From Levilactobacillus mulengensis (GTDB taxonomy: Bacteria; Bacillota; Bacilli; Lactobacillales; Lactobacillaceae): a DNA stretch of 64,000 nt. Below are positions 16,978-26,381 of the stretch, in pieces. Under the pieces are notes generated by a model. The model did not search any database and was not told the origin of the DNA. It worked only from the letters and a program-made list of their open reading frames with translations. The DNA is taken from the NCBI RefSeq assembly GCF_003946045.1, contig NZ_RHNW01000013.1, positions 1 to 64,000 on the forward strand. Direction: 5' to 3'. How positions within the stretch are numbered: position 1 is the stretch's first letter; every line of letters starts with the position of its first letter. Both the position numbers and the translations under genes were made by a program.

Positions 16978-17066
16978 CGGTCAAAGTTTGTCGATTGTAG
17001 GTAGCAATTAATCGTGGGACGTTAATTATGCTACATACAAGAAGCCGGTACCACAGCATTTGACCG
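16978..17066 (+). other. Nested inverted repeat downstream of asd
   Basis: Outer arms CGGTCAAA/TTTGACCG 65 bp apart, enclosing a long imperfect hairpin GTAGGTAGCAATTAAT/GTTAATTATGCTACATAC. There is no T run, so it is not a classical terminator. Could be a transcript-stabilising or regulatory RNA structure. Confidence 0.5.
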
Positions 17067-17198
17067 AATAACGATTTAATTGAATAGCCTATCGACTAAA
17101 TTTGTGGACAAAATGTCTAACGGAAAAAACAGTTTACTGGTTAAGCCCAAACACTTGGGTAAAACGAGTTAACCCCTGGTACTGCGAGGCCAACGAGC

Positions 17199-17241
17199 AG
17201 CCACCACCACACGCGAATGCGTTTGTGGCGGTGGCTTTTTT
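17199..17241 (+). terminator. Strong terminator before the EAL-like gene
   Basis: Stem AGCCACCACCACA with TTTGTGGCGGTGGCT, then TTTTTT. It ends patA-asd or a leader transcript. The 105-codon open frame across it is not a gene. Confidence 0.85.
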
Positions 17242-17488
17242 GTATCCATTAGTCGATAATCCGTTATTACTATCCATTGTTAACAGGACGTTACATATTC
17301 TGGCAAAGAGCTTGAATTCGGCCCCACAAAATATGCAATTAGTGATGATACTGTCTCTGGAAATGCACGTTTACCGGTCGCAAAGACGGGGAGAGGCGCC
17401 ACCAGAGTCAAACGAGTAGTCATTTTCGACGGCCGTTGCGCAGAAGCGTAACGGCCTAAGAATGGTTCAAAAAGTGAGGACGAAAAGC

Positions 17489-18316
17489 ATGTCGTTAGCC
17501 CAATTAGAGTCGGTTTTACTGTGGATCACCCTGGTTGCGGCCGTGATTTTAGTGGTCACGGTGGCAATTTATTTTTGGTATTCGCGGAAAAATTCGAATA
17601 ACTATTTGGAAAATCAGGAAATAGAGTTACGGTACTTCATTCAAAAGCAGGTCGACTTCCGCGGTCAGACCACCGGGTACGAGTGTCTGCTGCGACAGCA
17701 CAACAACGATGGGTCTTGGTCGTTGCCCCAAAAGTTGGATTCATTACCCTTACAACGGGTTATCTTTTTATTGGAGGATACCTTCAAGGCCTTGCCCCGC
17801 GAAGACATCACCTTGTCGATCAACCTGGAGTACGATCAAATTTTAAGCCCAGACTTCCATTACTTTGTGCGCTGGGCCATTTCAAAAATCACGCCGATGA
17901 ATTTGGCGGTCGAGTATACGGCTAACGGCCAAGAAGGACGCCTGAATCGGCGGTTATTTCTCAAGCGGATTCGGGATGGGCGGGCGTATGGCATGCGCTT
18001 TGACGTGGATAACGTCGGGTCCAGCCTGGAAAACCTAAAGAACGTGAAGTGGCTCTTGCCACAGGTCGATTCGCTCAAGTGTTCCATGCGGAGCTTCAGA
18101 AAGGAAGATCCTTCCGTATGGTTGGATTTGAATTTGCAATATTGGAACCGGTTGTCCCAGGAAAATCACATTCAATTGATTTTGATGGGGGTGGAAGACG
18201 AGGCGGACGAGCAGCTCGCAGAACAGTTAAGGATTCGGGTCCGGCAGGGGTACCGCTTTGGGCGGCCGGCGAACCCACAGGAGGCAATGGATGACCAAAA
18301 AGTCAGCAACAAGTGA
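17489..18316 (+). CDS. Membrane-anchored degenerate EAL-domain protein (probable c-di-GMP sensor)
   Basis: 275 aa. One transmembrane helix (about residues 8-33) precedes a cytoplasmic EAL-like domain (about 45-270). The fold is recognisable from YECLLRQ (normally EALLR), LSINLEYDQ, SLKCSM and a well-kept QGYRFGRP near the end. The catalytic DDFGTG is replaced by DVDNVGS and the EGVE glutamate by Met (LMGVED), so phosphodiesterase activity is unlikely; such domains often remain nucleotide-binding receptors. The gene overlaps the next by 26 bp and is followed by a polysaccharide synthase, so I infer allosteric control of that synthase. The start at 17489 has GTGAGGACG upstream; an ATG at 17462 does not have a good site. 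Confidence 0.72.
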   Translation: MSLAQLESVLLWITLVAAVILVVTVAIYFWYSRKNSNNYLENQEIELRYFIQKQVDFRGQTTGYECLLRQHNNDGSWSLPQKLDSLPLQRVIFLLEDTFKALPREDITLSINLEYDQILSPDFHYFVRWAISKITPMNLAVEYTANGQEGRLNRRLFLKRIRDGRAYGMRFDVDNVGSSLENLKNVKWLLPQVDSLKCSMRSFRKEDPSVWLDLNLQYWNRLSQENHIQLILMGVEDEADEQLAEQLRIRVRQGYRFGRPANPQEAMDDQKVSNK

Positions 18317-18824
18317 GAACGATAGCGCCAAAGTGAAGCAGCAATTGTATACCGACGCTTATTTTGAAAAGGGCCACTGGGGCCTGAAAATTTGGCAAAC
18401 GCTGGTCGCCATCTTTGGCTGGATCTGCGTCATCGTGCCCGTGGTGATTACGGTCACGTCCTTTTGGGCCGCGTATGACCCGAAGATTCCTCACCTGTGG
18501 TCGTACAACGAAGGAATCTTTGAAATCAAGTTTATTGGGATCATCCTGTTGTTTGCCTTCGTGATGGTCTGGCTGTTTGCCGTGGGGATGACGATCATTC
18601 AAAACCGTAAACGTGACCGGGTCGTGGAGCAGTGGCCGACGTTTAACCCCATCAATCAAAAGAAGCGGGAGACGGCCCTGGAAAAATTCATGGACGAGCG
18701 GTTTGGCGACGAAGAATTTCGCCACAACGTTCGGACCTACCAGGTCAAACCCGAGCAAAATCTCGATACGGATCAGATTCACGACCTGTACGAGAAACAT
18801 GATCTAAATGATTTGGATGACTAG
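18291..18824 (+). CDS. Two-helix membrane protein, PgaD/IcaD-like by position
   Basis: 177 aa. Two transmembrane helices (about residues 30-55 and 78-102) with a charged C-terminal tail (about 105-177). I do not recognise a named family. Size, topology and position between a regulator and a GT2 synthase resemble PgaD/IcaD, the small partner that supports poly-N-acetylglucosamine synthases, but this is inference. The ATG at 18291 has AGGAGG six bases upstream, within the end of the EAL-like gene. The downstream start is 9 bp after its stop, so the three genes form one operon. Confidence 0.65.
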   Translation: MTKKSATSENDSAKVKQQLYTDAYFEKGHWGLKIWQTLVAIFGWICVIVPVVITVTSFWAAYDPKIPHLWSYNEGIFEIKFIGIILLFAFVMVWLFAVGMTIIQNRKRDRVVEQWPTFNPINQKKRETALEKFMDERFGDEEFRHNVRTYQVKPEQNLDTDQIHDLYEKHDLNDLDD

Positions 18825-18832
18825 GAGGTCCC

Positions 18833-20158
18833 ATGTTTAACGTCTTTATTGATAGCATTTTAAAAGCGACACTGGGGCAGACCTTGCTGAACATTTTTCT
18901 ACTGATTCTCTGCCTGTATCCGGTCGTGGGGTCGTTCTTTTGGTTTGCGGGCGCGCTGTCGTACCGCTTTTTTAAGACTAATAAGCGCGACTACGACTGG
19001 GAAAATATTCCGGTGGATCAGCAGCCCATGATCACCATTATGATTCCGGCGCATGACGAAGAGGTCATGATTGAAGAAACCATCACGTACCTGTTTGACC
19101 AGCTGAACTATGACAATTTTGAGGTGCTGGTGATGAACGATGGCTCCAGCGACGATACCGGAGCTATTATTAGCCGTTTGCAGGAAAAATATCCGCGGCT
19201 GCGGACCGTTGAAATTTTGAAAAATAAGGGTAAGGCCCACGCCTTTAACATCGGCATGTACTTTGCCAAGGGTGAGTACATTCTGAGCGACGATGCCGAC
19301 ACGATTCCCGAGCCCGACGCGCTGATGAAGTATATGAACTTTTTCATGCGCGACCGGGACATGAACACCTCCGCCGTGACCGCCAATATGGACGTGCAGA
19401 ACCGCTCCAGCCTGTTGGGCAAGTCGCAGACGGTGGAATTTACCAGTATCGTCGGGGTCATCAAGCGTAGTCAGACGGCCATTAACGACTCGATGTACGC
19501 CTACAGTGGGGCCAACACCCTGTATAAGAAGGACTTTCTGATCGACGTCGGGGGCTTTCGGCAGAACCGGGCCACGGAGGATATCAGTATCGCCTGGGAC
19601 CACCAGATGATTGGTGCCGTACCGCGGTTCGCCCCGAACGTGATCTTCCATATGAACGTGCCGGAAACGATTCGGGATCTCTACAAGCAGCGGAAACGCT
19701 GGGCGCAGGGGGGCACCGAGGTCTGGCTGACCAATATTAAGAAATTTGTCTTTCATCCGATTCAGCACCGCTACCAGATTTCCATGTTCGTGGACTCCAC
19801 GCTCTCCATTCTGTGGTCGTTTTTCTTCACGCTGACCTCGCTGTCATTTCTGGCAACGATGGCGATGTTCCTGTTTACCGGCAACTACGAGCGGGTCATC
19901 CACGGAATCGTGATTTCATTTATCTTCGTGACCTTTGAAATTTTCGCCGGCTTTATGCAGCTATTGGCGGCATTACTGTTGGACCACCACGGTATCAAGC
20001 TCAAGTACATCCTGTTTGCACCGCTGTACATGCTGTTTTACTGGATGGTCAACCCGATTACGGTCGTGATGACGTTCATCCCCGCCTTGAAAACGATTTT
20101 GGGCTTTGGCTCGGGAACCTGGGTCAGCCCGAAACGGAAGTCGTTGCAGAAAAAATAA
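18833..20158 (+). CDS. Processive family 2 glycosyltransferase (PgaC/IcaA-type)
   Basis: 441 aa. An N-terminal membrane helix (about 15-45), a cytoplasmic GT-A domain, and three or four C-terminal helices (about 315-425). Catalytic signatures: MNDGSSDDT (about 100-108), DDADTIPEPD (about 150-159), TEDIS (about 243) and QRKRWAQGG (about 282-290), the Q/RxxRW motif of processive synthases that extrude their product. The sugar (N-acetylglucosamine, glucose or other) cannot be told from sequence. No deacetylase or hydrolase gene is adjacent. Strong AGGAGG site. Terminator just downstream. Confidence 0.85.
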   Translation: MFNVFIDSILKATLGQTLLNIFLLILCLYPVVGSFFWFAGALSYRFFKTNKRDYDWENIPVDQQPMITIMIPAHDEEVMIEETITYLFDQLNYDNFEVLVMNDGSSDDTGAIISRLQEKYPRLRTVEILKNKGKAHAFNIGMYFAKGEYILSDDADTIPEPDALMKYMNFFMRDRDMNTSAVTANMDVQNRSSLLGKSQTVEFTSIVGVIKRSQTAINDSMYAYSGANTLYKKDFLIDVGGFRQNRATEDISIAWDHQMIGAVPRFAPNVIFHMNVPETIRDLYKQRKRWAQGGTEVWLTNIKKFVFHPIQHRYQISMFVDSTLSILWSFFFTLTSLSFLATMAMFLFTGNYERVIHGIVISFIFVTFEIFAGFMQLLAALLLDHHGIKLKYILFAPLYMLFYWMVNPITVVMTFIPALKTILGFGSGTWVSPKRKSLQKK

Positions 20159-20167
20159 GCGTGGGAC

Positions 20168-20204
20168 AAACGAGTCTGGGGGGGGAAACTCCAGGCTCGT
20201 TTTT
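20168..20204 (+). terminator. Terminator of the EAL-GT2 operon
   Basis: Stem AAACGAGTCTGG/CCAGGCTCGTTTT nine bases after the synthase stop codon. Confidence 0.85.
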
Positions 20205-20325
20205 GCGTAAAGCCACCGCCACTTGGTATAACTAAATTTGTAAGACGTGGTGGGTTGTCGGGGCCAAGCAATATGGTACTGTTAGAGGAGCGACAAATTT
20301 TCACGGCAGACAGGGAGGTCGTCAC

Positions 20326-20649
20326 ATGGAGATTGATGAACATCAACGGTGGTTAGTGGACTTTTACAAGCAACGGAATTGGTATGATTACTCGCCCTTC
20401 ATCCATTTGAATTTCTTGACGGAAGAGGTCGGTGAACTGGCGCGGGCGGTTCGCGCCATTGAGATTGGGCGCGACCATCCCGGCGAGGCGCACAAGTCGG
20501 CGGCCGTTTGGGAAGCCAATTTGCAAGAAGAGCTGGCGGACGTCTTGGATCAGGTGTTGATGGTCGCCAGTCAGTACGGCGTCGACCCGCAGCAGCTGTT
20601 GCAGGCCAGCCAGGATAAATTGACCAAGCGATTTCACACCGAAAAATAA
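20326..20649 (+). CDS. MazG-like nucleotide pyrophosphohydrolase
   Basis: 107 aa, single all-alpha MazG domain. The metal-binding acidic motifs are EEVGELARAV (about residues 32-41) and EELADVLDQV (about 68-77). Such proteins hydrolyse (d)NTPs to monophosphates and pyrophosphate for pool cleaning; the substrate here is unknown. The ATG has AGGGAGG upstream. Monocistronic, convergent with mnmM. Confidence 0.85.
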   Translation: MEIDEHQRWLVDFYKQRNWYDYSPFIHLNFLTEEVGELARAVRAIEIGRDHPGEAHKSAAVWEANLQEELADVLDQVLMVASQYGVDPQQLLQASQDKLTKRFHTEK

Positions 20650-20661
20650 ATAGCTGAAACG

Positions 20662-20708
20662 AAAAAGCGTTAGCCAATGTCCCGGTGGGGATAGTGGCTA
20701 ACGTTTTT
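20662..20708. terminator. Bidirectional terminator between MazG-like gene and mnmM
   Basis: Stem AAAAAGCGTTAGCCA/TGGCTAACGTTTTT, with T-rich flanks on both strands between convergent genes. Confidence 0.85.
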
Positions 20709-20710
20709 GC

Positions 20711-21277
20711 TTACCGTCGTTCAATCGCGAGCAGGAACGGTGGGGTGTGAATTTGATTGATAAAACCATATTGCAGGACCTGATACGCCTTTTGCGGCAG
20801 TGCCTGGCAGAAGTCCACCACGGCCTGGCGTTCTGTGGGGCCACCGGGGTGACCGGCGTAGACGACCAGGATGATGCGGCCGCCACGAGGCAGGTGGGGT
20901 AGCAACGTTTTCACCGCGGCCAACGTGGTTTCCGGTCGGGTGATGACGGATTTGTCACCACCGGGCAGGTAGCCCAGGTTAAACACGGCCGCCGTGACGG
21001 GTTCATCGGGCGTTAGGAACTCACCGACGTGTTCGTGGCCGGTCGCGTGGAGCTCGACCTGAGCGCCGAGGCCAGTCAAGGTTAATTGCTGCTGGGTCGC
21101 GTCGAGGGCGGCCTGTTGAATGTCAAAGCCGATGACGCGACCGGTCTTACCGACTAAGTTGGCGAGAAAGAGGGTGTCGTGGCCCTGACCAACGGTGGCG
21201 TCAACCACGGTCATGCCGGGACCAACGATTTCAGTTAAAAGTGTATGACTATAAGTTAAGGCATTTGGTAAGTTCAT
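20711..21277 (-). CDS. mnmM: tRNA mnm5U methyltransferase MnmM (YtqB)
   Basis: 188 aa class I SAM-dependent methyltransferase. Motif I is VVDATVGQGHDTLFLA (about residues 24-39), followed by a motif II-type acidic end at GFDIQ (about 49-53) and NLGYLPGGDKS (about 99-109), the YtqB hallmark. Family members finish the wobble modification mnm5(s2)U34 in Gram-positive bacteria that lack MnmC. The start abuts the stop of the PAP2 gene upstream, with GGAGATG as site inside it, so the two are cotranscribed. Confidence 0.85.
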   Translation of the reverse strand: MNLPNALTYSHTLLTEIVGPGMTVVDATVGQGHDTLFLANLVGKTGRVIGFDIQQAALDATQQQLTLTGLGAQVELHATGHEHVGEFLTPDEPVTAAVFNLGYLPGGDKSVITRPETTLAAVKTLLPHLPRGGRIILVVYAGHPGGPTERQAVVDFCQALPQKAYQVLQYGFINQIHTPPFLLAIERR

Positions 21278-21916
21278 TTATAAAGCATCTCCATAACGGG
21301 TTAAGTACCATTGGGTCAAAGTCAGGAGGACAAAACCGAGCGACCAGCCGCCAATCACGTCGGTCGGGTAGTGCACGCCCACGTAGATTCGCGTCAGGCC
21401 AATGATGACGATCCAGATACTCAGTAGGAGGGTCACCACCCAGCGCGAATTTTTATGCTGGCGCAACGACCAGCCCAGTAAAACAATCAGCGAACCCCAC
21501 AGGAGCATGGCCGTAATGGAGTGGCCGCTGGGAAAGCTGTAGGAGCTGGCACTGACGAGGCGGTCAACCGTGGGCCGCGGCCGTTGGACCAGATGTTTAA
21601 TCACGCTGTTGCCGATCCCCGCCCAGATTAGGACGTTGACTGCCAAAAACAGCGCGCCCCGATAACGTCGGAGGATCACTAAGGCGGCAAGTAGTAGTAG
21701 CGTGACCCAGGTTACGGGCTTGGGATTACCGGAGTGGGTGATCCAGATAATGGCGTGCGTCAAGCCGGTGGGTAAGGGCTGTCGAATCCAACCGATAATC
21801 AGCTGGTCAAACGCCTTGAGCCACGATTGCTGGAAGATAACGCCGAAAAGGTCAATTAAAAAGAGAATTCCCGCGGCCCAGGTAAAGCGCCAGCGGGTTT
21901 GTGAAATGGTCGTCAA
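21278..21916 (-). CDS. PAP2-superfamily membrane phosphatase
   Basis: About 212 aa with six predicted membrane helices. The acid-phosphatase motifs are in order: KHLVQRPRP (about residues 107-115), SFPSGHS (about 130-136) and GLTRIYVGVHYPTDVIGG (about 172-189). Candidate substrates are undecaprenyl pyrophosphate or phosphatidylglycerol phosphate, as for YwoA/PgpB-type proteins. A strong AGGAGG nine bases before TTG at 21916 decides the start; the open frame runs on to 22027 but earlier codons lack a site. Confidence 0.85.
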   Translation of the reverse strand: MTTISQTRWRFTWAAGILFLIDLFGVIFQQSWLKAFDQLIIGWIRQPLPTGLTHAIIWITHSGNPKPVTWVTLLLLAALVILRRYRGALFLAVNVLIWAGIGNSVIKHLVQRPRPTVDRLVSASSYSFPSGHSITAMLLWGSLIVLLGWSLRQHKNSRWVVTLLLSIWIVIIGLTRIYVGVHYPTDVIGGWSLGFVLLTLTQWYLTRYGDAL

Positions 21917-22183
21917 AAAAGGAGACCTCCTGTGAAATGTAATCATGACGTAAGAACTGACTAATGTTGATGCGAAGGTGTGGCCAGTTCTTCTGATAAT
22001 AATTTTAGTATAGCACAGGGGGGTCACGAATAAGCGGCTGAGTTGATTGCCTATTGAAAAATTAATATAGACTGGGACTCAAATATACTGGGGATGAAAT
22101 AAGGGCGGAGATAGGTAGTTGAAATTGTTAAGGGGTGAATGAGTCTAATAAACTTAAAGAAAGTGAAACGTGGTTCTGACGCT
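21917..22183. other. Spacer upstream of the PAP2 gene
   Basis: Should contain the minus-strand promoter of the PAP2-mnmM operon; TTTAGTATAGCAC near 22010 is AT-rich but not convincing. Nothing else recognised. Confidence 0.35.
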
Positions 22184-22385
22184 CCAAACTAGTGTACGCC
22201 GCAGGGCCGGTGAAAATGGACTCAGCCGTGGGAATTACCTTAGCGGCGATCCTAGCCGCTTAGGTAATTGATATCTTTGAGACGCGACAGCGGCTCAAAG
22301 TAAGGCGGAAGACCGCCCTGTGGCTTCCGCCGTTCGCCCACAGCGTCCCGGCCCATTTTCACCGGCCCGGAGGCACTGTTTTAGG
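22184..22385 (-). repeat. Structured intergenic repeat, type A, reverse copy
   Basis: Read on the minus strand: outer stem GGGCCGGTGAAAATGGGCC with its partner, CTGTGGG/CCCACGG, hairpin one GGCGGAAG/CTTCCGCC, hairpin two CTTTGAG/CTCAAAG, hairpin three ATTACCTAAGCGGC/GCCGCTAAGGTAAT. Lies just upstream of the leuS promoter. Confidence 0.87.
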
Positions 22386-22430
22386 ACACAGAACAGAATG
22401 GAATTATTCGCGGAAATGCCGGGCTGGCCC

Positions 22431-22459
22431 TTGCTTTTCGCGAAGGGGTTTGCTAAGAT
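22431..22459 (+). promoter_or_regulatory. Promoter of leuS
   Basis: TTGCTT, exactly 17 bp, TAAGAT. It lies a few bases before the T-box leader. Confidence 0.6.
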
Positions 22460-22464
22460 GAAAA

Positions 22465-22711
22465 CAATCTGATTAAGCAAAGACGTTGATGAGAAGTAGT
22501 AGTTTGACGGGGTATTCAGCAAGCGGATGGTCGCTGTGAATCCGTTACCCGGTCGAACGAACTTGTCTCGGAGTCTTCTCCGCTGCAAAGTGGGCGTTTG
22601 GCGACGTTATCAGCCGTTAATGAGCCTCGGTACAAGACCGGGGAAATGTAGGTGGTACCGCGCTGACACGCCCTACAGAAGCTGAATTTTGGGCTTCTGG
22701 GGGCTTTTTTT
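22465..22711 (+). promoter_or_regulatory. T-box leader of leuS
   Basis: The T-box sequence GTAGGTGGTACCGCG starts at 22648. Stem I pairs AAGAC with GTCTT and GTTTGACGGGGTA with TACCCGGTCGAAC. In the specifier bulge on the 3' side, GAA-CTT-GT offers the leucine codon CTT (22562-22564); CTC at 22567 is the alternative. The leader ends in a GC-rich terminator with a T run (22671-22711). Uncharged tRNA-Leu should favour read-through. Confidence 0.92.
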
Positions 22712-22749
22712 GTGGCTCGACGTTGAAATTGAGAAAGGGAGCGAACGAT

Positions 22750-25179
22750 TTGGCATACGAACACCAAATAATTGAACGCAAATGGCAACATTACTGGCGG
22801 GTCAATGAAACATTTAAGACCTCTGACAATCAAAGCAAACCGAAGTATTACGTGATGGATATGTTCCCATACCCTTCAGGTCAAGGACTCCACGTGGGTC
22901 ATCCCGAAGGTTACACGGCAACCGACATCATGGCCCGCTTGAAGCGGATGCAGGGCTTCAACGTCTTGCACCCAATGGGCTGGGACGCTTTCGGTCTGCC
23001 CGCTGAACAATACGCCTTGAAGACGGGGCACAACCCCAAGGACTTCACCGCACACAACATCAAGAATTTCAAACGACAAATCCGCTCACTTGGGTTCTCT
23101 TACGACTGGAGCCGCGAGGTCAACACGACTGATGAATCCTTCTACAAGTGGACGCAGTGGATCTTTGAACAAATGTACAAAAAGGGTCTGGCTTACGAAG
23201 ACAAGATCATGGTCAACTGGGCGCCTGATTTCATGGGTGGCACTGTTGTGGCCAACGAAGAAGTTGTCGATGGGAAGACGGAACGGGGTGGCTATCCCGT
23301 TTACCGCGTGCCAATGCGGCAATGGGTGCTGAAGATCACGGCCTACGCTGACCGTTTGCTGGATGACTTGGACGACCTGGACTGGCCGGACAGCATCAAG
23401 GAAATGCAACGTAACTGGATTGGCCGTTCCGAAGGGGCCAGCGTCTTCTTCCCCGTTGCTGGGCAGGAAGATACCAAGGTCGAAGTCTACACGACGCGTC
23501 CTGACACCTTGTTTGGCGCGACCTACATGGTCTTAGCACCAGAACATGCCTTGGTTGAAAAAATCACGACACCGGAACATGCCGACGAAGTTAAGGCTTA
23601 CCAACAGGCCATTGACAGCAAGTCTGACCTGGAACGGACTGATTTGAACAAGGACAAGACCGGGGTCTTCACTGGGGCCTATGGAATTAACCCAATGAGC
23701 GGTGAGAAATTACCAATCTGGATTGGGGATTACGTGTTGTCTTCCTACGGGACTGGGGCCATCATGGCCGTGCCTGCGCATGACGACCGGGACAACGAAT
23801 TTGCTCAAAAATTCAACCTGCCAATCGTGCAAGTGATTGCGGGGGATGACGATACCGACGTGCAAGCCGCTGCCTACACGGGCGATGGCAAGCATATCAA
23901 CTCCGACTTCCTGGACGGTTTGAACAAGAAGGACGCCATCGCTGCGGCCATTGACTGGCTGGAGGAACACAAGGCTGGCCACAAGAAGGTCAACTTCCGT
24001 CTGCGAGACTGGATCTTCTCCCGTCAACGTTACTGGGGTGAACCGATTCCCGTGATTCATTGGGAAGATGGCGAGACCACGTTGGTTCCGGAAGACGAAT
24101 TGCCATTGAAGCTGCCCGCAGCTAAGCAACTCGAACCTTCTGGGACCGGTGAAAGTCCATTGGCTAACCTGGATGACTGGGTGAACGTCGTGGATGAAAA
24201 CGGACGTAAAGGGAAACGTGAAACCAACACCATGCCACAATGGGCGGGGAGTTCATGGTACTTCTTGCGTTACATCGATCCACACAACGACCAGGCCATT
24301 GCTGATCCTGAGAAGCTGAAATACTGGATGCCAGTCGACCTCTACATTGGTGGGGCCGAGCACGCCGTACTGCATTTGCTGTACGCGCGGTTCTGGCACA
24401 AGTTCCTGTACGACCTCGGTGTCGTGCCAACCAAGGAACCTTTCCAAAAGCTGGTTAACCAAGGGATGATCCTCGGGACCAACCACGAAAAGATGTCCAA
24501 GTCCAAGGGTAACGTCATCAACCCCGACGAAATCGTCGACAAGGTTGGGGCCGACACCCTGCGTCTGTACGAAATGTTCATGGGGCCATTAGAAGCTTCC
24601 AAGCCATGGAGTACGGAAGGTATCAACGGTTCCAAGCGTTGGCTCGACCGCGTTTGGCGTCTGTTGATCGATGATAACAACCATCTGCGTGACCGGGTCA
24701 CGATGATCAACGATGGTACGTTGGATAAGATCTACAACCAAACCGTTAAGACGGTGAGTGAAGACCTCGAGGCTATGCGTTTCAACGTAGCCATTTCTCA
24801 ATTGATGGTCTTCGTCAACGAAGCCTACAAGGCCGACAGCCTGCCATTGATCTACATGGAAGGTTTCGTCAAGATGATTTCGCCAATCGTTCCCCACATT
24901 GCCGAAGAACTTTGGGCATTGATGGGTCACGACGACACGATTTCCTACGCCAAGTGGCCAACGTACGATGCCAAGCAATTGGTTGAAGACGTGGTCGAAA
25001 TGGTCGTTCAGGTCAACGGTAAGGTCCGGGCCCACTTGAAGGTGGCCAAGGACGCTGCTAAGGACGACATCGAAGCCCAAGCTTTGGCTGATGAGACGGT
25101 TAAGGCTCACACGGATGGCAAGACGGTTCGGAAGGTCATCGTCGTCCCAGGCAAGCTCGTCAACATCGTCGCCAACTAA
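22750..25179 (+). CDS. leuS: Leucine-tRNA ligase
   Basis: 809 aa class Ia aminoacyl-tRNA synthetase. HVGH of the HIGH motif is in [14 protein letters not shown] (about residues 42-55), the CP1 editing domain spans about 220-415, KMSKS is at about 582-586, and the C-terminal half binds tRNA. The start is TTG at 22750 with AGGGAG eight bases before; the frame begins a little upstream in the leader but without a site. Controlled by the T-box before it. Codon usage looks strongly biased, as expected for a highly expressed gene. Confidence 0.96.
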   Translation: MAYEHQIIERKWQHYWRVNETFKTSDNQSKPKYYVMDMFPYPSGQGLHVGHPEGYTATDIMARLKRMQGFNVLHPMGWDAFGLPAEQYALKTGHNPKDFTAHNIKNFKRQIRSLGFSYDWSREVNTTDESFYKWTQWIFEQMYKKGLAYEDKIMVNWAPDFMGGTVVANEEVVDGKTERGGYPVYRVPMRQWVLKITAYADRLLDDLDDLDWPDSIKEMQRNWIGRSEGASVFFPVAGQEDTKVEVYTTRPDTLFGATYMVLAPEHALVEKITTPEHADEVKAYQQAIDSKSDLERTDLNKDKTGVFTGAYGINPMSGEKLPIWIGDYVLSSYGTGAIMAVPAHDDRDNEFAQKFNLPIVQVIAGDDDTDVQAAAYTGDGKHINSDFLDGLNKKDAIAAAIDWLEEHKAGHKKVNFRLRDWIFSRQRYWGEPIPVIHWEDGETTLVPEDELPLKLPAAKQLEPSGTGESPLANLDDWVNVVDENGRKGKRETNTMPQWAGSSWYFLRYIDPHNDQAIADPEKLKYWMPVDLYIGGAEHAVLHLLYARFWHKFLYDLGVVPTKEPFQKLVNQGMILGTNHEKMSKSKGNVINPDEIVDKVGADTLRLYEMFMGPLEASKPWSTEGINGSKRWLDRVWRLLIDDNNHLRDRVTMINDGTLDKIYNQTVKTVSEDLEAMRFNVAISQLMVFVNEAYKADSLPLIYMEGFVKMISPIVPHIAEELWALMGHDDTISYAKWPTYDAKQLVEDVVEMVVQVNGKVRAHLKVAKDAAKDDIEAQALADETVKAHTDGKTVRKVIVVPGKLVNIVAN

Positions 25180-25186
25180 GGCAACT

Positions 25187-25386
25187 CCTGTCCTTGCCGC
25201 CTCGGCGGTCAGGTACGCCACCCCCTATGGGGACCGACCGAAGCCACAGAGCGGTCTTCGGTCTCGGTTGTAAGCCGCGAAGAATGCGTCTTACAACACG
25301 TCCCGTATTCTAAGACCGGAAAGTCGCCGGCCTAAGAATACCGACACAGGGGGTTCTGTACCTGACCGCCTTCGGCTAGGACTGTG
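25187..25386 (+). repeat. Structured intergenic repeat, divergent copy after leuS
   Basis: Outer arms GGCGGTCAGGTAC/GTACCTGACCGCC, then CCCCCT/AGGGGG, and hairpins GACCGAAG/CTTCGGTC, GTTGTAAG/CTTACAAC and GTATTCTAAG/CTAAGAATAC. It ends in the CCGACACAG block of type B but lacks the type B accessory stem. Starts 8 bp after leuS. Confidence 0.82.
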
Positions 25387-25477
25387 TGTTGAAGTTACTT
25401 GGTGCGCGTTGGATTGGTTTCAGCGTTATGAAATGAGCCCAATATAACTAGGTTAATCACAATCTACTTGAAAACTT

Positions 25478-25520
25478 AAGTGTCAGTCACTTTCCTAATC
25501 GAAGGTGGCTGGCACTTTTT
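25478..25520 (+). terminator. Terminator downstream of leuS
   Basis: AAGTGTCAGTCAC pairs with GTGGCTGGCACTT, followed by TTTTT. It lies about 300 bp past leuS, after the repeat. Confidence 0.8.
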
Positions 25521-25612
25521 GTTTGGCATGGTAGGTTTGATGTGGATAATGAGGGTCATCAATGCGGATCTTTTTGTTTGACGGCGTTGGTGACAGTGAG
25601 GAGGGATTCGGA

Positions 25613-26371
25613 ATGTGGCGAAGATTGAAGATTCTTAGTCGCTTTGAGTTGCGGCAGACTTGGGACGAGAAGGCGATTCTTTTTTACACGTTGGTTGCGC
25701 CCACGATTTACTTTGTGATTGCGACCGTTAGTTCCGGTGGCCATCCATTTGGCCTACACAACGTGGCGTATCAATTACTGGGGTACTGGGCCTACATCGT
25801 CCTGGTTGGCGTGCTGAACGGGTTTCAGTTCGGGCTGATTGGGATGCGAGAGAGCAATTTTCTAAAAATGTTTACGATTATCGCCGGGGACAAGCGGTTG
25901 ATTTTCTACAGTAATTTGCTGGTCCAGATTGTATTTATTCAGGTTGAAATCGTGGTGTTTGACATCATCGTGCTGCTGTTAAATCCGGCCTCACTGAGTC
26001 TAGCTCCCTTGATGGTGGGCGGTTTCTTGCTGAATTTCCTGTTGATTCCGATTGTGGCGGGCTTCACGAACTTTATCTTGATGCTGCCAATCAAGCTCAA
26101 CGTGGTGTCGCTCATGATGATGGGGTACATTTTCCTGGGAATGCTCCTGATCAATCTGCCGTTTAATCCGGATTCGGCGTTGGGCATCGTGTTGACGGCC
26201 CTGAATCCCTGCAGTTACATGATTGTGGCGTACGGGATGCTGTTTAATTTGATGGGGCCGGCGACCGGGATGATGCTGGGCGTGTTGGGCGTCGTTGCCC
26301 TGTTCTACTTGGCCGTGGGTTTCTACCCCGTCCGGCACATGAAGCTACAGTCGTACACCAGTCGCTATTAG
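25613..26371 (+). CDS. ABC-2 type transporter permease
   Basis: 252 aa with six hydrophobic segments spread over about residues 25-245, the layout of ABC-2 export permeases. It forms a unit with the ATPase that starts 10 bp after it. Substrate unknown: similar small exporters in lactobacilli move drugs, peptides or lipids. The ATG at 25613 has AGGAGGG upstream; the frame is open from 25562 but earlier ATGs lack a site. First gene of a three-gene operon. Confidence 0.8.
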   Translation: MWRRLKILSRFELRQTWDEKAILFYTLVAPTIYFVIATVSSGGHPFGLHNVAYQLLGYWAYIVLVGVLNGFQFGLIGMRESNFLKMFTIIAGDKRLIFYSNLLVQIVFIQVEIVVFDIIVLLLNPASLSLAPLMVGGFLLNFLLIPIVAGFTNFILMLPIKLNVVSLMMMGYIFLGMLLINLPFNPDSALGIVLTALNPCSYMIVAYGMLFNLMGPATGMMLGVLGVVALFYLAVGFYPVRHMKLQSYTSRY

Positions 26372-26381
26372 GAGGCGCACC

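Noticed and set aside
17102-17419. 105-codon frame between asd and the EAL-like gene
   Set aside because: It crosses a strong terminator (17199-17241), lacks a ribosome site and has no recognisable protein features.
22723-22749. Upstream extension of leuS to 22723
   Set aside because: That TTG lacks a ribosome site and lies directly behind the T-box terminator; TTG at 22750 has AGGGAG upstream and the family N-terminus.
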